A stretch of DNA of 64,000 nt from Antennarius striatus (Eukaryota; Chordata; Actinopteri; Lophiiformes; Antennariidae). The notes under the pieces are model-generated. The model saw nothing but the letters and a program-made list of their open reading frames with translations, was not told the DNA's origin and did no database searches. Below, piece after piece: positions 39,682 to 51,944 of this stretch. The first letter of the stretch is position 1. Each line of letters starts with the position of its first letter. Both the position numbers and the translations under genes were made by a program. Location of the stretch: positions 15,820,501 through 15,884,500 of the forward strand of contig NC_090784.1 in assembly GCF_040054535.1 (NCBI RefSeq), written 5' to 3'.

Positions 39682-41719
39682 CAGAGAAGTCAGGGGAGAG
39701 AAATAGGGGAGGGTGGGGTTTCCAGTCTAACAATATTATATGACCCCGGAAGGGTTAGGGGTCAACGACAAGTGGAGTAGAAAGCAGGTGTAGGTCAAGA
39801 GATTTGAAAACAGTATCCTTTAACAGTATCCCAGGACAGTGTGCTTCATCCACAAAAGGAAGGTCTCTTTCTTGCGCTTTTTGCTCAAAATGAGATGGAA
39901 TAAGTCTGAGGCAGTGAGAGAGGGAAACAAGATACAGTCAAAAAGATAGAAGCCAGTGATTAGTCATTTGGTAATCTCAGAGTTAGAGTAGCAGCAGTAC
40001 AGGAATTGAAGGGGAAAGTCCCATTCCTGCAATCAGCTGTAGAGGTGCTGAAGTCTATGAGCTTAAAGATGATCTCACCATACTGAAAACTCAAGGGGCC
40101 AATCAGCTCTACAGATTCTCAGAATGTTGACAATAACTGAAAGACAGATTCAGATTCTTCCAAAACAGCTTCGGCTAGTTTTTTACAACATTCTGTACAT
40201 AAGAGCAATTAACCAAGGAAGCAAACCCTCCCTTCAACTCCATGCTTAAACTTATGTTAAAATCATTGCTCTGCCTCCTCTGTCCAGATTGATATATCAA
40301 TCAATTAGCTCTTGACTAATTCAAACCCTTGATTCAGTCTCCTCCCCTCTTCTCCCCACAACCTTCTGTTCTCAGCTACTCTCGCAAGCACTTCTCCCTC
40401 CCACCCTTCGCTCTGCTGTACTTTCTTTTCTCTTGAAAACTCCCCTTTTCATGTTTGGCAGAGAGCGTTTGCATGCATTCTCTATTAGTCCTATCCACTC
40501 TCTATCCCTCCCTCTTTCTCTGTAGACCACACAGTAAAACGGTCAACTCATACACAGTATCCATGTTAATCAGAACCATATTTCCTCTACCGCTTCATTC
40601 TTTTCCTCCCCTCAAACCTAAATCTCTCCATTCACAGTCCGTCCATTCCCCTCCTCCCTTTTGAATAGTGGTAACACAAATCCGTAGGAAAGGGTAAAAC
40701 TTATTTTTGGAAAAGAGCACAAATTCCTCCTCCTCCCATTGCTTCCTTTCAGTCAAGTAAGCTTTTCATTGACCCCATTGTAAATGGACTTTTAATGTGA
40801 CATTACAGCAAGGAACCCACCCTAAAATAACATTCTCCTCGTCAGAAAGAAAACTTTCACTCTCGCTCAGACTGTTCAGTCCAGTTTTTAATATACTGAA
40901 GGGAAGCAGCATCTTCTGTTATGCTTGCTTCATTACTCTCTCTCATTAGGGGAGACAGACATCCATTTTCTAATAAAACACGCCCCACCAAACACTGTCA
41001 CAGGTTTCTCCTGAGAACCTCTTATGAAATAGCACTTGGGTCTCTAAATACATCAAACTGTCCCCTTAAATATCTTTGATAATGTTTAAAAGCCCAGTGA
41101 GATATCTCTCTTGCCTCATGGTCCCTCCACACCCAGACCCTTTCCTTGAATCATACTGAGCTCAAATCAACATCTGTTCCAGTAACTGCTATTATGTAAC
41201 ACGTTTTGGAAAGTATTTCGCAGCCCAAACCTGCTCACAATAAACTAGATTGAGTAAAGAATAGGCAGACCTATTATTGTGACCTCTGTTTCAGAGGCCT
41301 GACTCATATAACAACAGGTAACTGGACAGGAAGAGGACATAGGCATGGGTCAATTACAATCTTTTTGTGAAATGTGACAATAAGAAGAGCAAAAGTATGG
41401 CAGATTTTCAAACTTAAAAGTGCAAACCCATTCATCATCAGTCAAAGAAATACTAAGAGCTTTTAATAGCTTTTTATAGATTTTTTAATATTCCCTGGAG
41501 CTTAATATTTGATGTATATTTAGAGTGGAGTCATTAACCACATGTCATACAACGTGTTGTAAATTACTGTAAAATCTGCAATGCAATCTGGTTGAAATAA
41601 ACGACAGCATTGTGAAATAATGCTATGACTGGCATGGATGTACTATACCCTCACACATGAAAAGAAAAAAACCATCATCGTAAGGTGGAAGAAAAATGTA
41701 GAAACAAAATTCGGAACCA

Positions 41720-41965
41720 TCAAAGCTGTGGCTCAGTGGGTGGAGGAGATACCCACTTATTGGAAGATCAGTGGGTCGATCTCAGTCTCCTAGATTCTGC
41801 TTGTTCAATTACAGTGATTGATTGTGTGAGTGGCAATCACTTCTGTAGAGCAGGTGGCACCTTGTAACCTTGTGGCCACTGTGTCTAGATGTTTAAATGT
41901 AAATGTTTGCTTGTTTTGAAGAGCTTTGAATGGTCAGTCACAATAAAAGGTCCTTTATGCATATA
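41720..41965 (+). repeat. tRNA-derived SINE (second family)
   Basis: An A-box-like TGGCTCAGTGGGTGG at about 41730 and a B-box-like GGGTCGATCTC at about 41772 mark a tRNA head. A body follows with the tail gctttgaatggtcagtcaca ataaaaggtcc, as in a common fish SINE type. The head differs from the family at 17915. Confidence 0.65.
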
Positions 41966-42774
41966 TAATTTTAGTAACACTATTGAAATGTCATTGAATA
42001 CAGGATACATGATAAACTGACTGTTTCAGGGTTTAGCCTCTCGCTTTTTGTTAGCGGCGATTTCCTGCAGGGATGGATGGATATACTGTACACTAAAATA
42101 CAGAGTTATGTGCTCACAATATGTACTAATTTACTGACTGACATCAGCTCTGTGTTGAAAATTCTAGAGAATAAATTTATGAAATGTAAATTAATTACTA
42201 GTAATGCATTGTATATCTATCTATCAAAATATAACCTGTACCAACTAAAAAATAGAGTACTTTGCATGTGTGGCTGCTCCCACTTATTTAAAATAAATTA
42301 AAAGGTTTTACAGTGCATAGTTCTTGCACATAATTCAAATTTTTTTCCAACAGCACCCCAGAAGCTATTTCCATTGACAGGATGATAAGTGGACTGAAGA
42401 CTGTAGGGTAGTTCCTCGGCAGAAGCGATGAGGCTACGATTAAATCATGATAATGGTCCATTGTTTTTCCATCACCATCCCATGTTAGCACCAATAACTA
42501 CTACACCATTATCATCTGCCTGACAACAGCAGGAGCATGGCAGTCCAAAGTGAAAAGTGGGGTTGCGTGTGGTGTCATCTCAAATTATTCAACCGTGAAG
42601 CCTCAACTCCTCAAACGGTGGTAAGTTTCTCATGCGCGTCCTCCTCACGCACGGGTACGCGTTCTTTCCCCCCCGGTGGGCGAATACCTGTACGGAAAGA
42701 GTGTTTGTTGTACATTGTGTCCCTAAGCTGCGTAGGCTGACTGATGTTGCTACTGTAGATACAGTATGGCCAGT

Positions 42775-42802
42775 ATGTGTGTGTGTGTGTGTGTGTGTGT
42801 GT
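42775..42802. repeat. (GT)n microsatellite
   Basis: Fourteen GT units, followed by a G run at about 42806. Confidence 0.95.
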
Positions 42803-43334
42803 ATGGGGGGGGTGTAACCGCACTGGAGCGACCTATCACTGTTTTACTGACGACGTCAACTGGGGCTTCCTTCTCCATAATGACTTTGCGCACCTCTGAA
42901 AATCCGCCAGATGCTGTCGCGCTCACAAATGACACACACATGCACGTGTTGATGTTGTCGTCACGTCTATTTCCATATTATAATAAAAACCCAGATAAAG
43001 GCGCACTAAAACAACGGGGGGGGGGGGGGTGGAAGTCAACGTGAAATTGGGGCACTACGTAGCATCCAAAATGTGCTTGTGATGAGTCCGGAGCCACCTT
43101 CTTCTCCCCGTCCTTTGCCAGCCCTCGTCTTGTGTCAGCAACATTGAAATAAGAGATACCACCATGCACGCAGAGAAATACTCAGCAACAAGAGATAAAA
43201 TTAGCGCAAAGCGGAAGCACACAATTCTCACTGTGCTGTGAGCTTGCTGATGATGATGATGATGATGATGATAGGCCTACACATTAATACAGACTGCCAT
43301 GAAAATCTGTAATAAGGCTACGTAGGCTACTTAC

Positions 43335-43990
43335 CCGAGAGCGCGTCCCGGAGCCAACTGCGTTCAGGCAGGAGGTTAAGGTGTTGCTGTCCTGCTCTCT
43401 CCTTTGCAGCAGCAGCAATCCGGAGTCTTTGGTGCATTAGCTGTTGCTTTGATTACATAACTAAAGAGAACGGAGGTTAAAACACCTCCTAAAACCGAGT
43501 TTCAGTCTCTTTGAGCGCAGAGCCTACAACAACATTGGCGCGGTGTTTTCATAATCATAGAGTCGACTGATGTCCGTCAGCGCGTCTCCGCAGCTAGGTG
43601 GCGGACTGGTTACACTGGATCCTATTTTGCACACTTCTCTCTGGGAAAGTTACATCTCTCCTGCCAGTAATAATGGCTGAGATAGTGCCCTAGTTTGCAT
43701 ACAAGCCGTGAACGTGTCCGCGCCAAGGGCTGCAGTGTGAGCGGGGGCCACGGGCTCTAAACGCGGAGGGGTTTGTCAGTGTGCGGGAATGCAATTGCGT
43801 GGCCATTTTCATGCGGCCAGAGGAGGAGATAAAACGGTGAACGCAGCACAGGAACTCATTGCGGTTCATAACAAGCGACCGGGGAGGGTTATTTAGACGC
43901 TTAATAAAATGGCGACGACTTGGTGAAAGTAGACTGTTGGCAGGATTTATGAACAGCTAAAAAGTTGCATCGTGCGTTCAACTACGGGAT
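43335..43990 (-). promoter_or_regulatory. GC-rich promoter and noncoding first exon of the ASH1L-like gene
   Basis: On the minus strand a segment rich in CpG ends at cgctctcgg|gtaagt (donor at 43334), fitting a noncoding first exon. CpG-rich stretches continue to about 43990, unlike the AT-rich flanks. The exact start is not visible. A (GAT)n run at 43248-43272 lies just inside the intron. Confidence 0.5.
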
Positions 43991-44224
43991 TCAGCTTGTT
44001 GGCCACCAGTGGAGGAATTATAGATGTGCAGGTTGATGTAATAAGCACATAAAAAGTTCATATGTGAAGGCTGTATTACGTGAAAAGAACATTTTTTTTA
44101 ACAAAAAATATTTTAACCCACTCATGCAGTAGTAATTACATAACATCTCTGTGAAAGACACGGAAATGTGCTTGTGATATGCGGACATATTTAAAAATAG
44201 ATCCTTTAGTAAAACAAAAATCAG

Positions 44225-44225
<1 letters not shown>

Positions 44226-44261
<36 letters not shown>
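44226..44261. repeat. (ATT)n microsatellite
   Basis: About twelve ATT units. Confidence 0.95.
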
Positions 44262-44262
<1 letters not shown>

Positions 44263-44468
44263 ACACATTTTTCTCCTTGCCTTCTGTGTACAGTATTGTG
44301 TTCTTTATCACCTCTGCACAATCAGTAAGTTTTCAGTGTTTTCGTACTTTATCAGAATGAGGTTTACTGCCAAGATTTCATATTCAAGCAGTTTACTTAG
44401 GGATATTTACACATGACAATAAACACAGTACACAAAAAACTAAGGAAAAGATGAAAGGCAGTTCTGTA

Positions 44469-44526
44469 ATCCATCCATCCATCCATCCATCCATCCATCC
44501 ATCCATCCATCCATTCATTCATTCAT
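44469..44526. repeat. (ATCC)n/(ATTC)n microsatellite
   Basis: About eleven ATCC units grade into ATTC units. Confidence 0.95.
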
Positions 44527-44712
44527 GTTCTTGTAGATGAGAGGATTGCAATCGTCTCATCTACAGCTGTTCATCTGCAGACCCTTGTACTGCAATTCAA
44601 GGTGTCAACTAAAATTTGACTGTACAAGATTAAAAATATAGAAGTCGATATTGGGTTTATATCGTGTAAAACAAAAGACAAAACGGAAGACAAAGTCAAC
44701 AATTTTTTTAGA

Positions 44713-44713
<1 letters not shown>

Positions 44714-44781
<68 letters not shown>

Positions 44782-44782
44782 T
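44714..44782. repeat. (GT)n microsatellite
   Basis: About thirty GT units, with an AT interruption near 44775. Confidence 0.96.
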
Positions 44783-44879
44783 CTGTGGCTTGAAGGTTTG
44801 GACACAGTCTCTGTTAAAATTGCTGTGTGTCTTGTGGAATGGGACCCTCTTCAGTTGACACAGCAAGTGCATCCTTTGA

Positions 44880-45390
44880 TGGGATTCTTTTGTGATCAAA
44901 CTCCCACATGAGGTTCTGGGTGATAATGGTGTCCAGGAGGAGGAAGAGAAGCTCAAGAGTGTCAGATAGAAAATGGCTCAGAATGATGGGGTCAAGTGGG
45001 CTGACTCCTACTTACAGCTTGTAACAACCTCTGCTGTCCTTTGTGTATTAATGTCCAAGTTGCTCTGACAGCCCAGTGTCACCAGATGGATGCTCTCCCA
45101 CCTGTAGGCGGACTCCTCTCTGGAGGTGAACCTAATGCAGGTGGTGCAGTTTGCAAACTTCAGGTGCTTAACAGACTGGAAGTGCAGCTGTTTGTTTGCA
45201 AGGAGAAAATCAGACAGGAAAGGACACAACCTTGAAGGGATCTCGTTCCGAGGCATACGGCATCTCCACACCATTACATGCTGCCTCCTGTCAGACAAGG
45301 GTGTCAAGGAGAAGATTTCTTCTTGGGCTTGCATGATAATTTTAAAAGGTGACTTCCACAATGTGAGTCCTTCCAAGAATTGCTGAGGAT
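44880..45390 (-). mobile_element. Decayed Rex1/Babar-like LINE fragment (reverse transcriptase)
   Basis: The minus-strand frame at 45376-45008 reads SVKHLKFANCTTCI... EESAYRWESIHLVT... SNLDINTQRTAEVV. It aligns by eye with the RT region of fish Rex1/Babar LINEs (LKFADDTTLIGLI... ESAYR... LELN..KTVE). The catalytic FADD is FANC here and there is no full ORF, so the copy is dead. It lies between the ASH1L-like gene and DAP3. Confidence 0.75.
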
Positions 45391-45627
45391 GAAAAAGTTG
45401 ATTAAATTAGGATGATATTTTTTAAAAGGCAAAAAAATGTGTAAGAATGTTTATATTGAATAAACAACATCATCAGAAGAGTTATCAAAGAGTTATTCAT
45501 GTCCTGCGTTTTACTTTGCATCTTCTAATAGTCTAATTACAATCATTTGTTATTGTTGGTGAAATGTACAGGGGTAATCTCTGATGAACTCCATTTCCCT
45601 TTTTTAGTGTCATAGGCTACTAACCCC

Positions 45628-45670
45628 ATTGGCTAAGCAGAACTGGCATATTATGACGTCACTTCCGTCT
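45628..45670 (+). promoter_or_regulatory. DAP3 promoter elements (inverted CCAAT, CRE, ETS)
   Basis: ATTGG (inverted CCAAT) lies at about 45628, a perfect CRE palindrome TGACGTCA at 45654-45661, and an overlapping ETS-type ACTTCCG. A noncoding exon ends at ctgaag|gtttgt (45732/45733). ETS and CRE sites are usual in promoters of nuclear genes for mitochondrial proteins. The start site is inferred. Confidence 0.6.
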
Positions 45671-46014
45671 CCGTGCTGCACGACCGGCTAACTCCGTACA
45701 GGATAGCGCTAGCACGCTGACTTCAACTGAAGGTTTGTAGCTGACCGTGTTATTAAACTTCTCCCAGGGAATATTTGTGCAAACCTGACATAATCCGAAA
45801 TCATTACCACACGATATTTATGGAGTTTAAACACTAATAGTCACTTTTTTGATCCACATTGCTAATGCTAACTATACAGTAATCATATTTCTGGGTGCTA
45901 CCGCTAACTGATAGCCAAGTGTTAACGCAAGGTTAAAGGACACAATTGTACATCGATACTGTTCGATCCTTCGCTCTTTAAATATATGTTTATTTCATTC
46001 CGTTGTTTCAGATC

Positions 46015-47088
46015 ATGGCGCTCCACAGGCTGTCCTTTCGAATTCGGCAAACGGTAAGATCACAGTCTGTCATTTAATTATGTGTCGCTAGACTGATGCT
46101 AAACACGCATACCTGTCATGTGTGTCATATGATCCTAAAATTAATTTAGTTAAATTGGTCTGATTCGTTGTCAGGATAGTATACTTCTATTTAGATGCAC
46201 TTCCATTTAGTCATATAGAAGATTCACAAGTGATTAGAAGAAATGCATTCAATATTCAATTGTTTTTAATCATAAATATTGACTAAATTATATCTTGAAA
46301 ATGGCATATCTATGCCCAGAAACGTGACAGATGGATTTACATCACAGTATACTGTATGTTTATATGCTCATCATTCGGTCAGTTTGTTCTCTATCTTTGT
46401 ATTGAAATTTTGTATAAATAACTTTTACCAATGTTGTGTTTTGATACAAATTCCAAATAAATACAAACACTTGTTATGTGAATTTTTTACAGGTTATACA
46501 CGCCCGGCAATACAGTGTAGCAGTACAGTCAGAAGTTGAACCTTTGGCAATATACAGAACTGAAGAAATGGATCCGGTAATCAGACTTCAAATGGAAATA
46601 GATCAAATAGCTGCCTTTTTGCAACAGATATGTATTTGAAGCATTGGGTGAGTGTGTGCTCATGACTTAACTGGTGAGCTGACTATTTGTTTCTTTGTAG
46701 GCATGTCACACAGAGAATCATATTGGGCAGTATTATACCCTGCCCTCTGCAGAGACTCGCTGTCTGTTTATCCGAGGCCTCGCTCGGCCCTACCAGCAAC
46801 GGGTATGTGGTTCCTGTCTATGGCAATATTTGCATCATTTCAAACTTACTGGCTCCTATTTTTTGTATTGTGACTTTATTTTTGTAATTTGTTAATGGTA
46901 AATTATTTACTCAAACTCTCGAATGTTACTGTTTTTAGATCAAGACGTTTAATGAAGCCAGTATCATGGTGAGGTCGCCGGCTCTAGAGGTCATCTCTTA
47001 CTTGAAGAACACAGACTATAGCAAGCCTGCATCACGATTTTTATTCTGTATCCTTCATTACGCATACTTCTGCTCTCTCTCTTCTCTG

Positions 47089-47122
<34 letters not shown>

Positions 47123-49094
47123 CTCTCACTACTTATGAATTAGTTTGATGTTAACCTTATCAAATTGTTCAGATGGGCCGAAGGGCAGTGGGAAGACAAT
47201 GTCTTTGTGCCACACGATCCACTACTGCATGAGGCAGGGATGGTTGCTGCTGAATGTTCCTGATGGTGAGACTAACATAATCATTAGATCAAAGTGGCGT
47301 GCAACTAGCCAGAAGTACTAAAAATGATCAAAGCCTACCCTCTGACATCATCATGTTTTTGTCAAACAGCTCACCTCTGGATAAAGAACTGTAAGGAATT
47401 ACTGCCCTCATCCTATAATATGTCTCGCTTTGATCAGCCAATACAAGCCACTGAATGGTTACGCAGCTTCAAAATTACCAGTGAGCCCTTCCTTTCTAAG
47501 GTAATTTTATTGCACTATGCCTATACAAATACAATAATCCCTCGCTCATCAACACACACGGCTTAACTACATCGCTGATTTTTAGTAGGTAGTCATGCAA
47601 TACGGTACGCACATTCCGTTGGCTGATGGCATCCGGAAGTGCGCTGCGTTCCGAGACTCACTTCCGTGAGACACAAAATTACTTTAAACGGTCTATAAGA
47701 GTGTCGTAACAGGTAATACAGATAAAATATGGTTTAATATCAGTATGGAGAGGGTTCATAAATGTTTACATGACCGTAAATGAGAAATAGTTTATCGCTA
47801 TATTGCGGAATTTGGTTTTTGCAGGTGGTTCCTGGAAAGAATTAACCGCGAGTAACGAGGAATTACTGTAGCATTCTTTAAACATTTTCAGTAGTGCAAT
47901 TTAGCATTTAAAAGAATGAATGGAGAAGTCTAATGGAATGCAAATGATGTTGTTCCCTTTATAAACCATCCAGGTTACTCTAGGACTCAATATGTTTTCC
48001 ATGAAGCAAATAAATTGTCCTTTGCAAGTAATAGCTCCCGTTTTTTTGCAATAATTGTCAGAAAGCAGCTCAGTCTTAAGTTATACATAAAATTTAAAGC
48101 CAATATTGTGCATCTTAAAAATATAAAAAATTTAGCAAATGTAATGCTAATAAATTTCAAAGATAATTTAAAAGCTGATTCACGACTTGATATTATGAGG
48201 ATCTACAAATGTCAATAAAGATGTCCTGTGTCTCTCCTAGATCAAGACAAAACATCGGTATGTGTGGACGAAGAGAGAGTTCACTGAGGAGGGAAGTTCT
48301 CTCAGAGAACTTGTGGATCAGGTGAGTCCTCTCACATAATATGGTGCTGGAGGTTTCCTTGCTCGGAGTGTTTTCTGGTGTTTACTGGAGATGTTGTTTA
48401 TCTTGTCCCCCTAGACGTTTTCTTTTTATTATATTTCCTGTTACCCATTCTGTTTTTACACTGACTAAATTCCCACAGAGGTCAGTAAAATTTCATTTTT
48501 CTTTTCAGCTGTGCTTAGTGGTGATCAATAGCCAATAAACTGATCGTGCTGATGTCTTAGGTCATTGTGTTTGCACCACACAAAGTCTCAGAGACATTAA
48601 AAAGCAGCAGATTCTTGTTCAGTCTGTGAATTTGTCACCTTGTTTGAATGACTTATCTTTGTCTTCTATTAATATCCAAAGTATTATAATTTAGTATTTT
48701 ACTAAACATTTGATCTGAAATAAGGTAAATTTTGACATTTAAGACGCATTTATCTACTGAACACAGACCGATGGAGGTTTCTGTACATAGGAGACATCTG
48801 TACGAAGGAGAGAGAATGGGTCTCAAAATATTCTTTCTGGTGTAATTGTATATTTATGGCAATCTGTAAATAGGCTGACGACGCATCATTAAGTAACTCT
48901 GCTTCAGTCCGGCTGAAATGTCTGTGTTGAACCTTTGGACACTTACGTGATTAAATCTAATAAACATTCAATAATATGTACTTCCTGTCGATTGACTAAA
49001 GGCTTTACACATCTTCTTGAATTCACCTCCTGAGCACTGCTGAGGTGTCCTTGAGCAGCACACCTTCAAGTTGCCCATTGGGTGTACTGCGACC

Positions 49095-49162
<68 letters not shown>

Positions 49163-50845
49163 TGACAAATGACAACATAATAAGAGTGGAAAAATAATTT
49201 CTGCTACGAGGGATCAATAAAGTTCGATTCTTCTTCTACTGTCATCAGTATTCCAATGGTTTTTCCTTTTCCATAGGGAATCACTCGTTTTAAGAGCAGC
49301 ACCGATGTGGTCGGGGCGGTGATGAAGGAGCTGAGGTTGCAAAGTGGGCAACCAGGTTCCGAGTTCCGTCTTGCTTTGGCTGTGGATGGTGTCAATGCAC
49401 TGTGGGGAAGATCCACCATCCAGAAACTGGACAAGAGCCCTGTGAGGAGACATGTTCACAATGCCGTCACATCTCTAATTTGTCATCATACCTTTGGTAC
49501 AGAAAGGAGGTCTTACGCTTTTCTATTTCTCACTGCCCACCAGATGGATCCAGAGGAGCTCTCTTTGGTTCATAATCTGAGGAAGCTGATAACAGACACC
49601 TGGGTAATCAGAACAGACTAAAAATTAGAATGACATCATCATGAGAAAATGTCAGATTCTTCCATTAACGTTACCCACTTTCAATCAGACCGGAGGCGCC
49701 ATCATCACTACTCTGTCTCAGACAGGGTCTGTCTACACTTCAAAATTTGACTACTTGCCTCAAGAGCTGCTGGGAGAGGTCAGAGGTCTTTTTGTTGTAC
49801 TTTTTAATCTGTAGCACTTGCCTATCCTGCTCTGACTGCAGACTAAAGTTGTGAACCTGGCTTTGAGACTGCAGATTTCTGATTCTGAGGACTTGTGGCC
49901 AGAGGCTGTACGCATGTAGTATTCTTTATTATACCGAAAATATGTGTAAAAAAAACTCTAATCGGATTAAACTACTTAGAATTAAATCAAGTGACAATGT
50001 AGAACGTTGATTCTTCGTTTCTACTTTGTGATGGGGAACAGTTTTTGTTCCCACTGAGTCACCAGGTACCCACCACACCCAGTAGCCAGTGTACAAATAA
50101 CAACATTTCAAAGGACTCCCATCCCTGAATATGTCACTGTCCTGTCTTCTTGGTTCATTCATCATTGTGTTATTGCAGTAAGATGTAGCATTGAGAGTTA
50201 GTTCTCCTGTTCACCTGATGTCATGTGATAAAAGTCGTAAGGAGCCAATTTATTGTTATTGTCTCTCACCTCCTCCATATGTGCCCTACAGCATATGAAC
50301 CTTAAAGCCCAACAGTGGGGCATTTAATTAAAGTTGATTTCAAAGTTGATTTCAAACCGTTTTCCATACAGACCTCATTTAGTCATTTTTTAAGTTTACA
50401 CACCTTTAAAAAAATTATAATATTACATTTATCTTTGTTACACCAGTGCATCAGATTAATTTATTGCATTTAGTTTTTGATCTGAACATGCCACATCAAT
50501 GGGTTATTTCTGTCTTAAGTATGCCTCTGTCATTATTTCTGTCATCAGACGGGCTTTGACAACATGGACCCATTCATCCCAGTGTTGGTGCCCAACTATA
50601 GTCAGAAAGAGTTTGAGAGTTGTCACCTCTACTACATGGACCGCAAGTGGCTGCAGCATCCACAGAGTAAGTGATGATACTGCAGATTCTTTGTTTTATT
50701 AAAAAAAAATATTTAAATGATGCTCTTTTAGTGACTTGGGATCTTTCCTTTTTCATCAGGTCGAACAGAAGAAGGAAAGAAAGAACTCGTCTTTTTGAGC
50801 AGCAGAAATGCGTCAGCCTTTGACAGACTTTGTGCGTTCCTTTGA
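46015..50845 (+). CDS. dap3: DAP3 / mitochondrial small ribosomal subunit protein mS29
   Basis: DAP3 (mS29) is a GTP-binding protein of the mitochondrial ribosomal small subunit, also linked to apoptosis. Coding exons: 46015-46053, 46493-46576, 46701-46802, 46939-47047, 47173-47265, 47370-47500, 48241-48321, 49277-49441, 49544-49603, 49689-49778, 50549-50666 and 50760-50845, in phase to 385 residues (human 398). The N terminus ([13 protein letters not shown]...) is Arg-rich without acidic residues, a mitochondrial targeting signal. The P-loop GPKGSGKT is in exon 47173-47265. The Walker B-like [14 protein letters not shown] and the LSQTGS segment are conserved. C-terminal blocks [12 protein letters not shown] and EEGKKELLFLS match human. 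The last residues (FDRLCAFL) replace human LLERHCAYL. Confidence 0.97.
47090..47120. repeat. (CA)n microsatellite
   Basis: About fifteen CA units in a short DAP3 intron, ending about 50 bp before the P-loop exon. Confidence 0.95.
47530..47870. mobile_element. Candidate MITE (short DNA transposon) in a DAP3 intron
   Basis: The ends are imperfect inverted repeats: tacaataatccctcgct at the left, and at the right a sequence whose complement is tacagtaattcctcgttac. The 340-bp body has no coding capacity and is more CpG-rich than its surroundings. No clear target-site duplication was seen, so the family is left open. Confidence 0.5.
49010..49245 (+). repeat. SINE copy with an embedded (CA)n tract
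   Basis: The SINE core cctgagcactgctgaggtgtccttgagca and the LINE2-type tail gagggatcaataaagttcga with (TTC) repeats flank a (CA)n microsatellite. It belongs to the family of 11280 and 17915. Confidence 0.65.
49096..49159. repeat. (CA)n microsatellite
   Basis: About 32 uninterrupted CA units inside the SINE copy. Confidence 0.97.
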
Positions 50846-50973
50846 CGCTGTTTAAGATTTAAATCACATACATAAATATCAAATGTCACTGTCCTGTAAA
50901 TACATAAATATATACATATGCCTGTCTGAAATGTGGTTCCATTGTAAATTATGATGCATGTGTATTCTTTGAT

Positions 50974-50979
50974 AATAAA
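50974..50979 (+). terminator. DAP3 poly(A) signal
   Basis: A canonical AATAAA lies about 130 bases after the stop codon, the only well-placed one. Confidence 0.7.
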
Positions 50980-51660
50980 ATGTTGAATTATCAAAAAACA
51001 AGACTGTACATTGTTCTTTTAAGTAATTAGACATAAACCAGCTACCTTCGATACTTGTAAGAACTAAATCAGAAAACAGTCCTAAGTTAAGTCAAAACAA
51101 AATCCAGTAACTTACTGATATGTTTTATATCACAAATCAAACACACACTAGAAGGATGCTACCATAATTGTTTGCTTGCAAAATAACACGAAAAAGCTTT
51201 ACTTCAGAATGTTTACGGGAATTAAATGGTGTTCCAGAATATCAATTTGTACACTCAAAACATCCAAATCCTTTTTGAAAGTGATTTGTTTACATATGAA
51301 GTTGAGTGATCAGATAACCTTTATGAATAAAGTAGAATTAAACAACACTCATGTATTTCTGCAGGGGAAATTGGCATCGGTGCTGGAAAATTGGCAAAAA
51401 TGCAACAATCTTTTTTAAATCCAATATTTAAAATGTGCCATGATTTACTGTGTGAAAAACTTTCAAATATTGTTGATCAAACAATACTACTGAAATATAC
51501 AACTTAGTTGTATATCTCAACTAAGTTATTCTGTTTGTTCAGTTGTGTTGTCTTTTCAAAAGGTAAAAACAAATAGAAACACATGGAATGACGTCAGATT
51601 TAGAAGGGTCCTTCCAATCTGCGTAACAGCACCATCTGGCGTCAGGCCAGAATACTGTAC
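50980..51660. other. DAP3-GBA1 intergenic region
   Basis: AT-rich DNA with no exon or recognised repeat. It becomes less AT-rich after about 51590, towards the GBA1 promoter. Confidence 0.6.
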
Positions 51661-51665
51661 ATCTG

Positions 51666-51695
51666 GTCACGTGATAGTTATCAAAGTCACCTGAC
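51666..51695 (+). promoter_or_regulatory. Two CLEAR-type E-boxes in the GBA1 promoter
   Basis: GTCACGTGAT at 51666-51675 differs by one base from the CLEAR consensus GTCACGTGAC. GTCACCTGAC at 51686-51695 also differs by one. They sit 20 bp apart (start to start), about 100 bp upstream of a splice donor (gaaag|gtgatc, 51795) that would end a noncoding first exon. CLEAR sites bind TFEB/TFE3, and human GBA1 is a TFEB target. Confidence 0.65.
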
Positions 51696-51944
51696 AGGCC
51701 AGACGTCATGTTTGTTCGCCAAAGCACCGGCCTGAAACGAAGTTTGACCACAAACTTGCAAGTCATGTCAGAATTCTTTGCATCTGTGCCTGAAAGGTGA
51801 TCTTTTTTTAAATGTCCTAAATGAAATAACTTAATATGAGTGTGGTCTGAATTTTAGCATTTATCAGTGGCATTGATAGAAATGTTGTTTGATTGAAGTT
51901 AAACTCTGTTGACCAATTTCGATTATTGATTGTGTCCAGATAAA

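Larger units (their letters stand above)
39682..43334 (-). other. 5' UTR/intron region of the ASH1L-like gene
   Basis: A 3.6-kb stretch between the coding start and the GC-rich promoter region. It contains a tRNA-like SINE (41720-41965), a (GT)n tract and AT-rich DNA. No coding exon on either strand. The ATG exon probably begins between about 39700 and 39800. Confidence 0.5.

Noticed and set aside
39351-39780. Plus-strand frames of 112-130 codons
   Set aside because: They are antisense to the first coding exon of the ASH1L-like gene, whose frame carries the conserved [13 protein letters not shown].
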